Origin: Anaerolineales bacterium UBA6668
Lineage (GTDB): Bacteria; Chloroflexota; Anaerolineae; Anaerolineales; UBA6668
Length of the DNA: 5,260 nucleotides
Reading direction: 5' to 3'
Assembly: GCA_002455215.1 (NCBI GenBank)
Contig: DKKK01000032.1
Span: 38,670 to 43,929 of the forward strand
The notes beneath the pieces were generated by a model. That model searched no databases. It saw nothing but the letters and a program-made list of their open reading frames with translations, and was not told where the DNA came from. Below are positions 1 to 5,260 of this stretch, piece by piece. The stretch's first letter is position 1. Each line of letters starts with the position of its first letter. Made by a program: the position numbers and the translations under genes.

Positions 1-540
1 TACGAGCCAGTAGGGGTGGCAGTAGATAGCTTTTTACTAATCGTGACAGATTCGGTGAGCACACAACAAGTCATTGGCGTTTGGATTTTTAACCGGTACG
101 ACACAACGCCGCGTCTGCGCATAGAAGCCGTTGAAGAAGATTTTTCGGATGCTCAACCCATCATGCAAGGGGTAAAACTGGCGAGTGCTTCCATCTATCA
201 GGCGGATGCCGCTCACACACTCAGCGGGTTTGCCATTACTGACGTGGCTACAATGGGGGCATTTATCGAAAAATTAGGCGCATTGTCACCCCAACAAACG
301 TTTCAAAATAGCGCTGAAGTCCAAACCTACCTAAATTCGGCACAAGATAAAGAACAGAGCTTATTGCGTCAAAGAGAAGTGATGCAAGCCATTGCCGCTC
401 GTCTGGTTGCCAAAGGTTACAACTTGAATTTGGCAGACTTGGCGGCAACCGTGCCTTACAAAAGCGTAGCGGATGTGGAAATTATGCGCAATTTTCTGGA
501 CCTTTCTCCCCTAAACATCAACGATATTGAAATTCGTTAG
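1..540 (+). CDS. Hypothetical protein, 5' end outside window
   Basis: This is the C-terminal part of a protein I do not recognise. The frame is open from the first base (residues Y-E-P-V-G ahead of the first GTG) and ends at TAG 538-540, giving 179 visible residues. A GTG at 16 could serve as a start, but the purine-rich AGGG touches it with no spacer, so a start upstream of the window is more likely. The visible N-terminal third looks beta-rich, with alternating hydrophobic residues (FLLIVTDS, then IGVWIFNRYD). The middle is acidic and mixed. Counting from the GTG, residues about 108-135 form a charged, probably helical segment, followed by a second likely helix around 150-162. There is no signal peptide, membrane segment or obvious catalytic motif in the visible part. 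The reading frame is clean with ordinary composition, so it is very probably a real gene. Its function is unknown. Confidence 0.75.
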   Translation, partial: YEPVGVAVDSFLLIVTDSVSTQQVIGVWIFNRYDTTPRLRIEAVEEDFSDAQPIMQGVKLASASIYQADAAHTLSGFAITDVATMGAFIEKLGALSPQQTFQNSAEVQTYLNSAQDKEQSLLRQREVMQAIAARLVAKGYNLNLADLAATVPYKSVADVEIMRNFLDLSPLNINDIEIR

Positions 541-567
541 CCGGATTTCCCACAAAAAATACTACCC

Positions 568-585
568 CCTGTGCTGAATCACGGG
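568..585 (+). other. Small stem-loop after the first gene
   Basis: CCTGTG at 568-573 can pair with CACGGG at 580-585 (five Watson-Crick pairs and one G-U) around a 6-nt loop. It lies 27 nt after the stop codon of the first gene. No U-run follows directly, only an A/T-rich stretch at 591-600, so it is not a convincing intrinsic terminator alone. It may be a 3' end stabiliser or chance. Confidence 0.3.
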
Positions 586-600
586 TTCGGAGTAAAATTT

Positions 601-646
601 AGAACGATTTTAAAAATTTGTTGGCTGGAGACAGCCAACTCGTTCT
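601..646 (+). repeat. Two-tier inverted repeat with GAGA tetraloop; possible terminator or REP-like element
   Basis: The inner arms GTTGGCTG (620-627) and CAGCCAAC (632-639) are perfect 8-bp complements closing a GAGA loop, which fits the stable GNRA class. Immediately outside, AGAACGA (601-607) is the exact complement of TCGTTCT (640-646), adding 7 more pairs. Between the two stems the 5' side carries a 12-nt A/T-only bulge (608-619), while the 3' side has none. The downstream tract at 640-650 is T-rich but interrupted, so it would be a weak intrinsic terminator for the upstream gene. Other readings are a dispersed palindromic repeat or a leader structure of the operon that starts 27 nt later. 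The pairing is seen directly; the role is inference. Confidence 0.6.
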
Positions 647-662
647 GTTTAACCTAACATTT

Positions 663-665
663 GGA
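663..665 (+). promoter_or_regulatory. Likely ribosome binding site deciding the dehydrogenase start
   Basis: GGA at 663-665 lies 7 nt before ATG 673. The alternative in-frame TTG at 661 has no purine-rich sequence in front of it (the preceding bases read TAACCTAACAT). The ATG is therefore preferred, dropping four residues from the longest frame. The match to the Shine-Dalgarno consensus is short. Confidence 0.45.
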
Positions 666-672
666 AAACCTT

Positions 673-1887
673 ATGGCTGATTTTATTCGCAAAAAAATTG
701 TTGTTATCGGCACTGGCTATGTGGGGCTACCTGCGGCTATCTTGATGGCGCAAGCCGGGCACGAAGTCGTGGGGGTTGACCTAAACGAAAATATTGTGCG
801 GGCAATCAATGATGGGATATTGCACATTAAAGAAGAAGAATTGCAAGAAATTTTAAACCGCCCGGAAGTGCGTCAAAACCTGCGAGCGCAGACCACCCCC
901 ACGGCTGGGGATATTTTCTTTATTGCAGTTCCGACCCCCCTAGACCACCGCAAGAAAATCGCTGATTTGGATGCGGTACGTGCCGCTACCGAAGGATTGG
1001 TGCCCCACTTGCAAGCAGGCAATTTGGTAGTGCTTGAATCTACTGTGCCGCCACTCACTTGCCGTGAAGTGCTTACCCCGATTCTGGAAAAATCCGGCTT
1101 AAAAGTTGGCGAAAATTTATATCTCGCCCATTGCCCGGAGCGCATTTTGCCCGGTGATGTATTCCACGAGATTGTCTACAATGACCGCATCATTGGTGCG
1201 CAAGACGAAACCAGTCGGCGCTTGGCTACCGAAATTTATGCCACTTTTGTCAAAGGCGCATTGCTCCAAACCGACGATGTCACAGCCGAATTTTGCAAAC
1301 TGTGCGAGAACACCTACCGCGATGTCAATATTGCACTTGCCAATGAACTTAATGCCGTAGCAGAGACATTGGGTATTGACGGGCGTGGCGCGTTTGCACT
1401 GGCGAATCGCCATCCCAGAGTCAATATTTTGAACCCCGGCATCGGCGTGGGTGGGCACTGTATTCCGCTTGACCCGTGGTTTATCAAGGAAGTAGACCCC
1501 GTCAATAGCCGCATGATTTTTGCCAGCCGTTTGGTCAATGACGAAATGCCTGCCAAGATTGCCGCAAAAATCCGCAAAGCATTGGCTGGTGTTGCTAACC
1601 CAAAAATTGTCGCCATTGGTGCGGCTTACAAAGCCAATGTAGAAGACACACGCGAAAGCCCCGCCAACGAAGTGGTGCATTTATTGCGTGGTGATGGCTA
1701 TGCGGTGGCACACTACGACCCGCTGGTGGAAAGCATGACATACGCCCCGCGTAGTTTGGCAGAAATTTGTGCTGGTGCTGATGCGCTGGTCATCTTGGTA
1801 CAACACACGGTTGCTATGAACGAACTTTCTGCCAACCGTGCCGCTATCTCAACTCAATTGCGTACTCCCAATATTTTAGTTTACTAG
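673..1887 (+). CDS. wecC: UDP-N-acetyl-D-mannosamine dehydrogenase (WecC-like nucleotide-sugar dehydrogenase)
   Basis: A cytosolic NAD-dependent enzyme that oxidises the C6 alcohol of a UDP-sugar twice to give a uronic acid, used in surface polysaccharides. From ATG 673 it has 404 residues, near the family's usual length of about 420. Visible motifs are the Rossmann GTGYVG at residues 13-18, VPTPLD near 86-91, ESTVPP near 122-127, CPERILPG near 154-161, the active-site lysine K209 in EFCKLCENTYRDVNIA, the catalytic cysteine C263 in GVGGHCIPLDP, and the C-terminal NAD/UDP-binding segment K320 to P330 (KANVEDTRESP). The CPERILPG, RDVNIALANEL and DPWFI wording favours the UDP-ManNAc branch (WecC/MnaB) over UDP-glucose dehydrogenase. 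UDP-GlcNAc dehydrogenase (WbpA type) remains possible. The partner 2-epimerase (WecB) is not in the window. It is the first gene of a tight four-gene run; no convincing promoter was seen just upstream. Confidence 0.88.
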   Translation: MADFIRKKIVVIGTGYVGLPAAILMAQAGHEVVGVDLNENIVRAINDGILHIKEEELQEILNRPEVRQNLRAQTTPTAGDIFFIAVPTPLDHRKKIADLDAVRAATEGLVPHLQAGNLVVLESTVPPLTCREVLTPILEKSGLKVGENLYLAHCPERILPGDVFHEIVYNDRIIGAQDETSRRLATEIYATFVKGALLQTDDVTAEFCKLCENTYRDVNIALANELNAVAETLGIDGRGAFALANRHPRVNILNPGIGVGGHCIPLDPWFIKEVDPVNSRMIFASRLVNDEMPAKIAAKIRKALAGVANPKIVAIGAAYKANVEDTRESPANEVVHLLRGDGYAVAHYDPLVESMTYAPRSLAEICAGADALVILVQHTVAMNELSANRAAISTQLRTPNILVY

Positions 1888-1889
1888 CC

Positions 1890-2204
1890 ATGTCCTTCAT
1901 TTACGAACTCGAACAAATTATTCATAACCGTTTGGCGAACCCGACCACGGATAGCTACACCACTCGTTTGCGCAAACGTGGCACGCCTAAGATTTGTCAA
2001 AAAGTGGGCGAAGAAGCCGTGGAGGTGATTGTTGCCGCTCTTGGGCAGGGGCGTAGCGAATTGGTGGCAGAATCAGCCGACCTAATCTACCACTGGCTTG
2101 TCTTATTGGCAGACCAGGGCATTTCTTTGCTAGATATTGAAGCTGAATTGAAGAGTCGGCATGGCAAAATGAGCCAGTCCCACGAGCCAGTCAGTGAAGA
2201 ATAA
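1890..2204 (+). CDS. hisE: Phosphoribosyl-ATP pyrophosphatase HisE
   Basis: Catalyses the second step of histidine synthesis in the cytosol, hydrolysing phosphoribosyl-ATP to phosphoribosyl-AMP and pyrophosphate. The 104 residues match a stand-alone HisE (usually about 90-110) of the all-alpha, MazG-related fold. The signature is clear: SYTTRL at 22-27, the metal-binding KVGEEAVEV at 38-46 (E41, E42, E45), and ESADLIYHWLVLL at 61-73 (E61, D64, H68), then a final helix to about 91 (ELKSRH). The last dozen residues are polar and probably disordered. ATG follows the dehydrogenase stop after only 2 nt and has no clear Shine-Dalgarno, so translation is probably coupled to the upstream gene. No HisI cyclohydrolase domain is fused, and no other his gene is in the window. 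A MazG-like nucleotide pyrophosphatase is the main alternative, but the motifs fit HisE better. Confidence 0.92.
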   Translation: MSFIYELEQIIHNRLANPTTDSYTTRLRKRGTPKICQKVGEEAVEVIVAALGQGRSELVAESADLIYHWLVLLADQGISLLDIEAELKSRHGKMSQSHEPVSEE

Positions 2205-2210
2205 ATCCTG

Positions 2211-3380
2211 ATGAACGTTTTTTTGTTCGATGTTGACTCAGTTTTGCTCAATCCGCTGGGATACCGTTATGGCATTCCTGCCGCCATTCACCATTACACC
2301 CGTCAATGGGGCTGGGGGGAGGTGGGTCCCACCGAAGAGCAAATCGAAGAAATGGAGGCACATGGCATTTCGAGTGAATGGGACAGCATTGCCTGCATTT
2401 TGGCACGCTTGCTCAGCTTAGCTTTACCCGACACAGCCCAGCCTTTTCCCACTGACCTACCCAGCGCCCACCAGTTTTTACTGACCCACCCCCAGCCCGC
2501 ACCCGCACTTAAGATTGTGCCGTGGATTGGAGACGTGATGCAAGCTACCCGTCCGGGCGAAGCGCCTGCCATTGCCGCATTGCGTTTGCTAATCGCCCAA
2601 ACTCCCAGCCATTTGCACCCGCTTTTGCGTGATTTGCTCAGCCATACGCGCAATGTGTGGCAAAGCGAGTTAACGCGTGTTTTTCAGCAGTTGATGCTGG
2701 GCGATACGTTGTTTTCCGAAACTTACCAATTGCCTGCCACCTTACACAGCGCTTCGTTTCTGACACAACACGACCAAGCTTTGCTCTCCCCTGCCAATGC
2801 CGACTGGTTGTGCCAAGTGCATCCTTTACCCGCTGTCGCAGTTTATACCGCTCGCCCCTGTTTGCCCCCGTCAGATGCCAATGCCGATAAACTGGGGTAT
2901 TCGCCTGAAGCAGAATTGGCTCTGCAATTGGTAGGGCTTGGCAGTGTGCCCCTAGTTGGCTATGGCGGTGTGCAATGGCTAGCCCGGCAAGTGGGCGGCA
3001 ATGCTGAGCAGTATGGCAAACCGCAAGTTGTGCAGGCTTTGGGCGCTTTGGGTGCGGCACTGAGTGGACAAATCGCCAACAGTTTGCTGAGCGCGTTTGC
3101 GTTGGCGTGTAATGGGGAGTTATTATCGCCCTTTGCCGAGTGGGTAGGACAGCCTTTGCGGATTTTTATCTTCGAAGATTCGGCACGAAGTATTCGTGGC
3201 GTCCAACAAATGGGCGCGTTGCTTCGTGAGCATAGCATTGACGCCCAAGTGTTTGGGATGGGCATTGACCCTTATGGCGCCAAACAGTCTGTTTTGCGGG
3301 CGGCTGACGCACAAATTTTTGCAGATGTTAATCAGGCAATCGCTTGGGCAGTCGAGTGGTGTAAAGCGTATGACAGCTAA
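2211..3380 (+). CDS. HAD-superfamily hydrolase with a very large insert
   Basis: A 389-residue protein bracketed by haloacid-dehalogenase motifs, probably a cytosolic phosphatase of unknown substrate. Motif I is at the very N-terminus, FDVDSVL with D7 as likely nucleophile and D9 as acid/base; the usual glycine after the second Asp is serine here. Motif II is probably T213 in VYTARP, motif III K270 in YGKP, and motif IV the acidic E322-D323 in FIFEDS, followed by a C-terminal helix-rich tail. About 200 residues separate motifs I and II, far more than in small HAD phosphatases. This insert contains EAHGISSEWD near 50-59, a Pro-rich stretch near 80-105 and predicted helices, and presumably forms a cap domain that sets specificity. 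ATG is 6 nt after hisE with only a weak GAAGA 10 nt upstream. The proposed motif spacing is my reading; the superfamily call is firm, the substrate unknown. Confidence 0.72.
   Translation: MNVFLFDVDSVLLNPLGYRYGIPAAIHHYTRQWGWGEVGPTEEQIEEMEAHGISSEWDSIACILARLLSLALPDTAQPFPTDLPSAHQFLLTHPQPAPALKIVPWIGDVMQATRPGEAPAIAALRLLIAQTPSHLHPLLRDLLSHTRNVWQSELTRVFQQLMLGDTLFSETYQLPATLHSASFLTQHDQALLSPANADWLCQVHPLPAVAVYTARPCLPPSDANADKLGYSPEAELALQLVGLGSVPLVGYGGVQWLARQVGGNAEQYGKPQVVQALGALGAALSGQIANSLLSAFALACNGELLSPFAEWVGQPLRIFIFEDSARSIRGVQQMGALLREHSIDAQVFGMGIDPYGAKQSVLRAADAQIFADVNQAIAWAVEWCKAYDS
3354..3359 (+). promoter_or_regulatory. Ribosome binding site inside the HAD gene, deciding the esterase start
   Basis: GAGTGG at 3354-3359 sits 10 nt before ATG 3370, within the last codons of the HAD gene. 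The esterase frame stays open further upstream, to an ATG at 3196, but that extension overlaps the conserved motif IV end of the HAD gene and reads as non-family sequence. The short start at 3370 is therefore preferred, giving an 11-nt overlap typical of translational coupling. Confidence 0.5.
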
Positions 3381-4356
3381 CTCTGAGACCCTAGAGCAGA
3401 TCCACCCCCAACTGCGGGCGCTGGCAAATTCGCCTGCGGCTCGCTTGTTTAGCCGCCTGCCCATCAACCCCCATTCCTTACGACTCATCCGTATTTTGAC
3501 GCGCCTGAGACCCATCACTACAACAGCCAAAGATGTGGTGGCGGATACATTGTGGATTCCCCAAGCGCATGATGCAAAGCGTATCAAAGTGTTGTCTTAC
3601 CGCCCGAAACAACTAGCGCCACCTGCCCCTTTTTTGCTGTGGCTTCACGGCGGTGGCTATGTGATGGGTAAACCCGAAAGTGATGCCGCTTTATGTGAGC
3701 ATTTTGCCCGCGAGTTGGGCGCAGTGGTTGTGGCAGTGCAGTATCGGCTTGCGCCAGAGCACCCTTACCCTGCCGCTTTGCACGATAGCTACTGTGTCTT
3801 GAATTGGGCAAAGGAAAATGCGCTGGCTTTGGGCGTGGATGTTCGGCGCATGGCAGTGGGTGGGGCAAGTGCGGGGGGCGGTCTGGCGGCAAGTTTAGCG
3901 CAATATACCGTTGACCGCCAAGAAATTGACTTGGCGTATCAACTACTCGTTTACCCGATGTTAGATGACCGCACAGTTCTACGGCTGGAAGACAGCCCAA
4001 CCGATTTTCTGGTGTGGGATAAGCGAAGCAACCGCTTTGGTTGGCAAAGCTATTTGGGCGCGTCAGCCCATAATGCTTCATTGAACGAAAGTGTATTATC
4101 CTACGCCGTACCCGCTCGGCGGCAATCTTTGGCGGGATTACCCCCCGCTTGGATAGGAGTCGGTTCGGCGGATATGTTTTATGAGGAGGACATCAGTTAT
4201 GCCGAGCGCTTGCAAGCGAGTGGCGTGCCTTGCGAAGTGTACGCCGTCCCCGGAGCGTTTCACGGCTTTGATGTTCTGTCCCCCAATTTACCCCTAGCGC
4301 AAACATTTTTGCGGGCACAAACAGAAGCCTTACGGCAGGGGTTACGCGCGAATTAA
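3370..4356 (+). CDS. Alpha/beta hydrolase, hormone-sensitive-lipase (family IV) esterase
   Basis: A 328-residue serine esterase, likely cytosolic, acting on small or medium-chain carboxylic esters; the natural substrate is not evident. The core shows the HSL-family set in order: the oxyanion-hole HGGGY at 93-97, YRLAPEHPYPAALHD from about 128, the nucleophile elbow GASAGGG with S167, the acid D268 in GSADMFYEED, and H298 in PGAFHGFD, giving a complete Ser-Asp-His triad. The elbow reads GASAGG rather than the more usual GDSAGG, a variant I believe occurs in the family. Residues 1 to about 80 form the helical N-terminal cap region expected of this family. There is no signal peptide or membrane segment. 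The gene overlaps the HAD gene by 11 nt and is the last of the plus-strand run. It ends 10 nt from the convergent marC-like gene. Confidence 0.9.
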   Translation: MTANSETLEQIHPQLRALANSPAARLFSRLPINPHSLRLIRILTRLRPITTTAKDVVADTLWIPQAHDAKRIKVLSYRPKQLAPPAPFLLWLHGGGYVMGKPESDAALCEHFARELGAVVVAVQYRLAPEHPYPAALHDSYCVLNWAKENALALGVDVRRMAVGGASAGGGLAASLAQYTVDRQEIDLAYQLLVYPMLDDRTVLRLEDSPTDFLVWDKRSNRFGWQSYLGASAHNASLNESVLSYAVPARRQSLAGLPPAWIGVGSADMFYEEDISYAERLQASGVPCEVYAVPGAFHGFDVLSPNLPLAQTFLRAQTEALRQGLRAN

Positions 4357-4366
4357 AGCATGTCGC

Positions 4367-5011
4367 CTATCGCGTCATTAAAGTTTGTAAAAAGCCCATC
4401 AACCCATTTAAAATATACTGCACTGCCAAAGCCGCCAGTACCAAGCCCAATACGCGGGTGATGATGTGGATAACATTTTCCCCTAGACGGTTCATAATGC
4501 GCTCTGCCATAAAGAGAGTGGGCCAAGCAATGATGTAAATCACAACCACAATACCTGCCAAAACCCCCAAGCGCAACCAGTTGTCTTGTACTTGAGTAGA
4601 AAGCAACAATACAGTGGCAATGGTGCCCGGACCGGCTAACTGTGGAATAGTCAGCGGAAAAATGGCGACATCTGTAACGGTTTTACTTTCTTCATCATGT
4701 GATGGCAACTGGATAGCCGAATGCTTACCCATCAGCATCGGAAAAGCCATACTAAACAGCAAGATGCCGCCGCTAATGGCAAAGGCTTCCACCGACACGC
4801 CCATATAGCTCAAAAACGCCCGCCCGACAAACAAGAAAAAGAGCGCTACCGTGCAAGAAATGATCACTGCACGAGTAAGGGTTTTGCGGCGTTGGACAGG
4901 GGTCAGGCTGGCGGTGACAGCCACAAACACGGGCGAAACAGCCACCGGATTGATAACTACCAGCAACATGCTAAAGGCAGTGAGAATAAATTGAAAAAGC
5001 GCTTTGTCCAT
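4367..5011 (-). CDS. MarC family integral membrane protein
   Basis: A 214-residue inner-membrane protein with six predicted helices, at about residues 5-32, 47-69, 74-96, 117-138, 145-167 and 183-207. MarC-family landmarks are NPVAVSP in helix 1 (21-27), ISGGILLF at the start of helix 3 (79-86), the re-entrant-looking PLTIPQLAGPGT at 119-130 and LAVQYILNGL at 195-204. Length matches the family (about 200-220). A polar, acidic loop at 97-114 separates the two halves, which are likely a duplicated three-helix unit. The family was once linked to multiple antibiotic resistance in E. coli, a link later disputed; a transport role is presumed and the substrate is not known. The start is fixed because an in-frame TAA lies immediately upstream of the ATG. 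No clear Shine-Dalgarno precedes it. It converges on the esterase gene and diverges from the partial gene at 5162. Confidence 0.92.
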   Translation of the reverse strand: MDKALFQFILTAFSMLLVVINPVAVSPVFVAVTASLTPVQRRKTLTRAVIISCTVALFFLFVGRAFLSYMGVSVEAFAISGGILLFSMAFPMLMGKHSAIQLPSHDEESKTVTDVAIFPLTIPQLAGPGTIATVLLLSTQVQDNWLRLGVLAGIVVVIYIIAWPTLFMAERIMNRLGENVIHIITRVLGLVLAALAVQYILNGLMGFLQTLMTR

Positions 5012-5161
5012 TTAATTTAGAAAATTGGTAACTGCTCAGGCTAGTGAAAACCAATCATTATGCAGGGTTGTCCTCGGATAAGTGGGAAACAACCTAAAAA
5101 ATGGCACCCATCAAAATTCAGCGTAATCTCTCAATCCGAAAAATCTGTGTTAAGGACAGAG
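5012..5161. promoter_or_regulatory. Divergent intergenic region with two inverted repeats
   Basis: These 150 nt lie between the minus-strand marC-like gene and the plus-strand frame at 5162, so they should hold both promoters. Two inverted repeats are visible: ATTGGT 5024-5029 with ACCAAT 5050-5055, and GGTTGT 5066-5071 with ACAACC 5089-5094, the latter followed by an A-run. A possible minus-strand -10 box (CATAAT, complement of 5057-5062) lies between them, but no good -35 accompanies it. TAATCT at 5124-5129 is a weak plus-strand -10 candidate. The assignment as a promoter region rests on gene orientation; the operator role is inference. Confidence 0.4.
5152..5156 (+). promoter_or_regulatory. 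Strong Shine-Dalgarno for the right-edge gene
   Basis: AAGGA at 5152-5156 precedes ATG 5162 with a 5-nt spacer. It is the best ribosome binding site in the window and the main reason to accept the short frame after it as a real gene. Confidence 0.6.
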
Positions 5162-5260
5162 ATGCTTTACCGACATACCCCTGATTCGGTACGCAGCTTG
5201 GACGGATTATCGGATGACCCAGTTCAGAAGGGTGGATCTTTCCCTGACAGCGAAAGCAGG
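5162..5260 (+). CDS. Start of an unidentified gene, truncated by window end
   Basis: From ATG 5162 the frame is open to the last base, 33 codons, with no stop. The visible peptide begins MLYRHTPDSVRSLDGLSDD and stays polar and rich in Ser, Asp and Gly, suggesting a flexible N-terminus with no signal peptide or membrane helix. The AAGGA ribosome binding site supports this start. A competing frame from ATG 5214 is also open to the edge and has a weaker GGA 7 nt upstream, so the choice is not certain. No family can be named from so little sequence. Confidence 0.5.
   Translation, partial: MLYRHTPDSVRSLDGLSDDPVQKGGSFPDSESR

Noticed and set aside
1..120. Resemblance of the GVWIFNRYD segment to the GIWFxD strand of Dcp1/EVH1-type domains
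   Set aside because: The similarity is a few hydrophobic residues only and the N-terminus is missing; not enough to propose a fold.
661..672. TTG start giving four extra residues on the dehydrogenase
   Set aside because: No ribosome binding site precedes it, while ATG 673 has GGA 7 nt upstream and places the Rossmann motif at the usual distance from the N-terminus.
1117..1680. Long minus-strand reading frame opposite the dehydrogenase
   Set aside because: It lies entirely inside a gene with intact catalytic motifs and its translation shows no family-like sequence; it is an antisense shadow.
2182..2191. Ten-base match to positions 2-11 (ACGAGCCAGT)
   Set aside because: Both copies are inside coding sequence, the match does not extend, and one 10-mer coincidence in 5 kb is unremarkable.
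3196..3369. Possible 58-residue N-terminal extension of the esterase
   Set aside because: It overlaps the conserved motif IV end of the HAD gene, is not needed by the family, and a better-placed ATG with GAGTGG upstream exists at 3370.
3584..4081. Minus-strand reading frame opposite the esterase
   Set aside because: The opposite strand carries the complete HSL motif set; this translation is Pro/His-rich with no recognisable motif.
5066..5101. Hairpin GGTTGT/ACAACC beside an A-run as a terminator
   Set aside because: On the plus strand an A-run rather than a T-run follows the stem, and on the minus strand the T-run comes before it, so neither direction gives an intrinsic terminator.

Overview
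The window is a compact stretch of bacterial chromosome with close to balanced base composition. It holds five complete or nearly complete genes, a partial gene at each end, and two short intergenic regions. Nothing resembling a phage, transposase, CRISPR array, rRNA or tRNA was seen. The phylum cannot be fixed from the sequence. The HAD-like protein and the style of the HisE protein remind me of Chloroflexota genomes, but that is recollection, not a search result.

Layout, left to right. Positions 1-540 are the 3' part of an unrecognised protein gene that is open through the left edge. Positions 541-672 are an intergenic region with two RNA-capable hairpins, the second (601-646) being a two-tier structure with a GAGA loop. 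Then follow four plus-strand genes packed like one operon: a UDP-N-acetylmannosamine-type dehydrogenase (673-1887), HisE phosphoribosyl-ATP pyrophosphatase (1890-2204), a HAD-superfamily protein with an unusually large insert (2211-3380) and a hormone-sensitive-lipase-type esterase (3370-4356). The spacings are 2 nt, 6 nt and an 11-nt overlap. Facing them, only 10 nt away, is a MarC-family membrane protein on the minus strand (4367-5011). A 150-nt divergent region (5012-5161) separates it from a new plus-strand reading frame that starts at 5162 behind a strong Shine-Dalgarno sequence and runs off the right edge.

The four operon genes do not make a single known pathway. One oxidises a nucleotide sugar for cell-surface polysaccharide, one performs the second step of histidine synthesis, and two are hydrolases of unknown substrate. 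The simplest reading is a housekeeping operon of mixed content. No new defence or mobile system is evident. The points most worth a second look are the composite hairpin at 601-646, the large-insert HAD protein beside an isolated hisE, and the unidentified proteins at the two edges.
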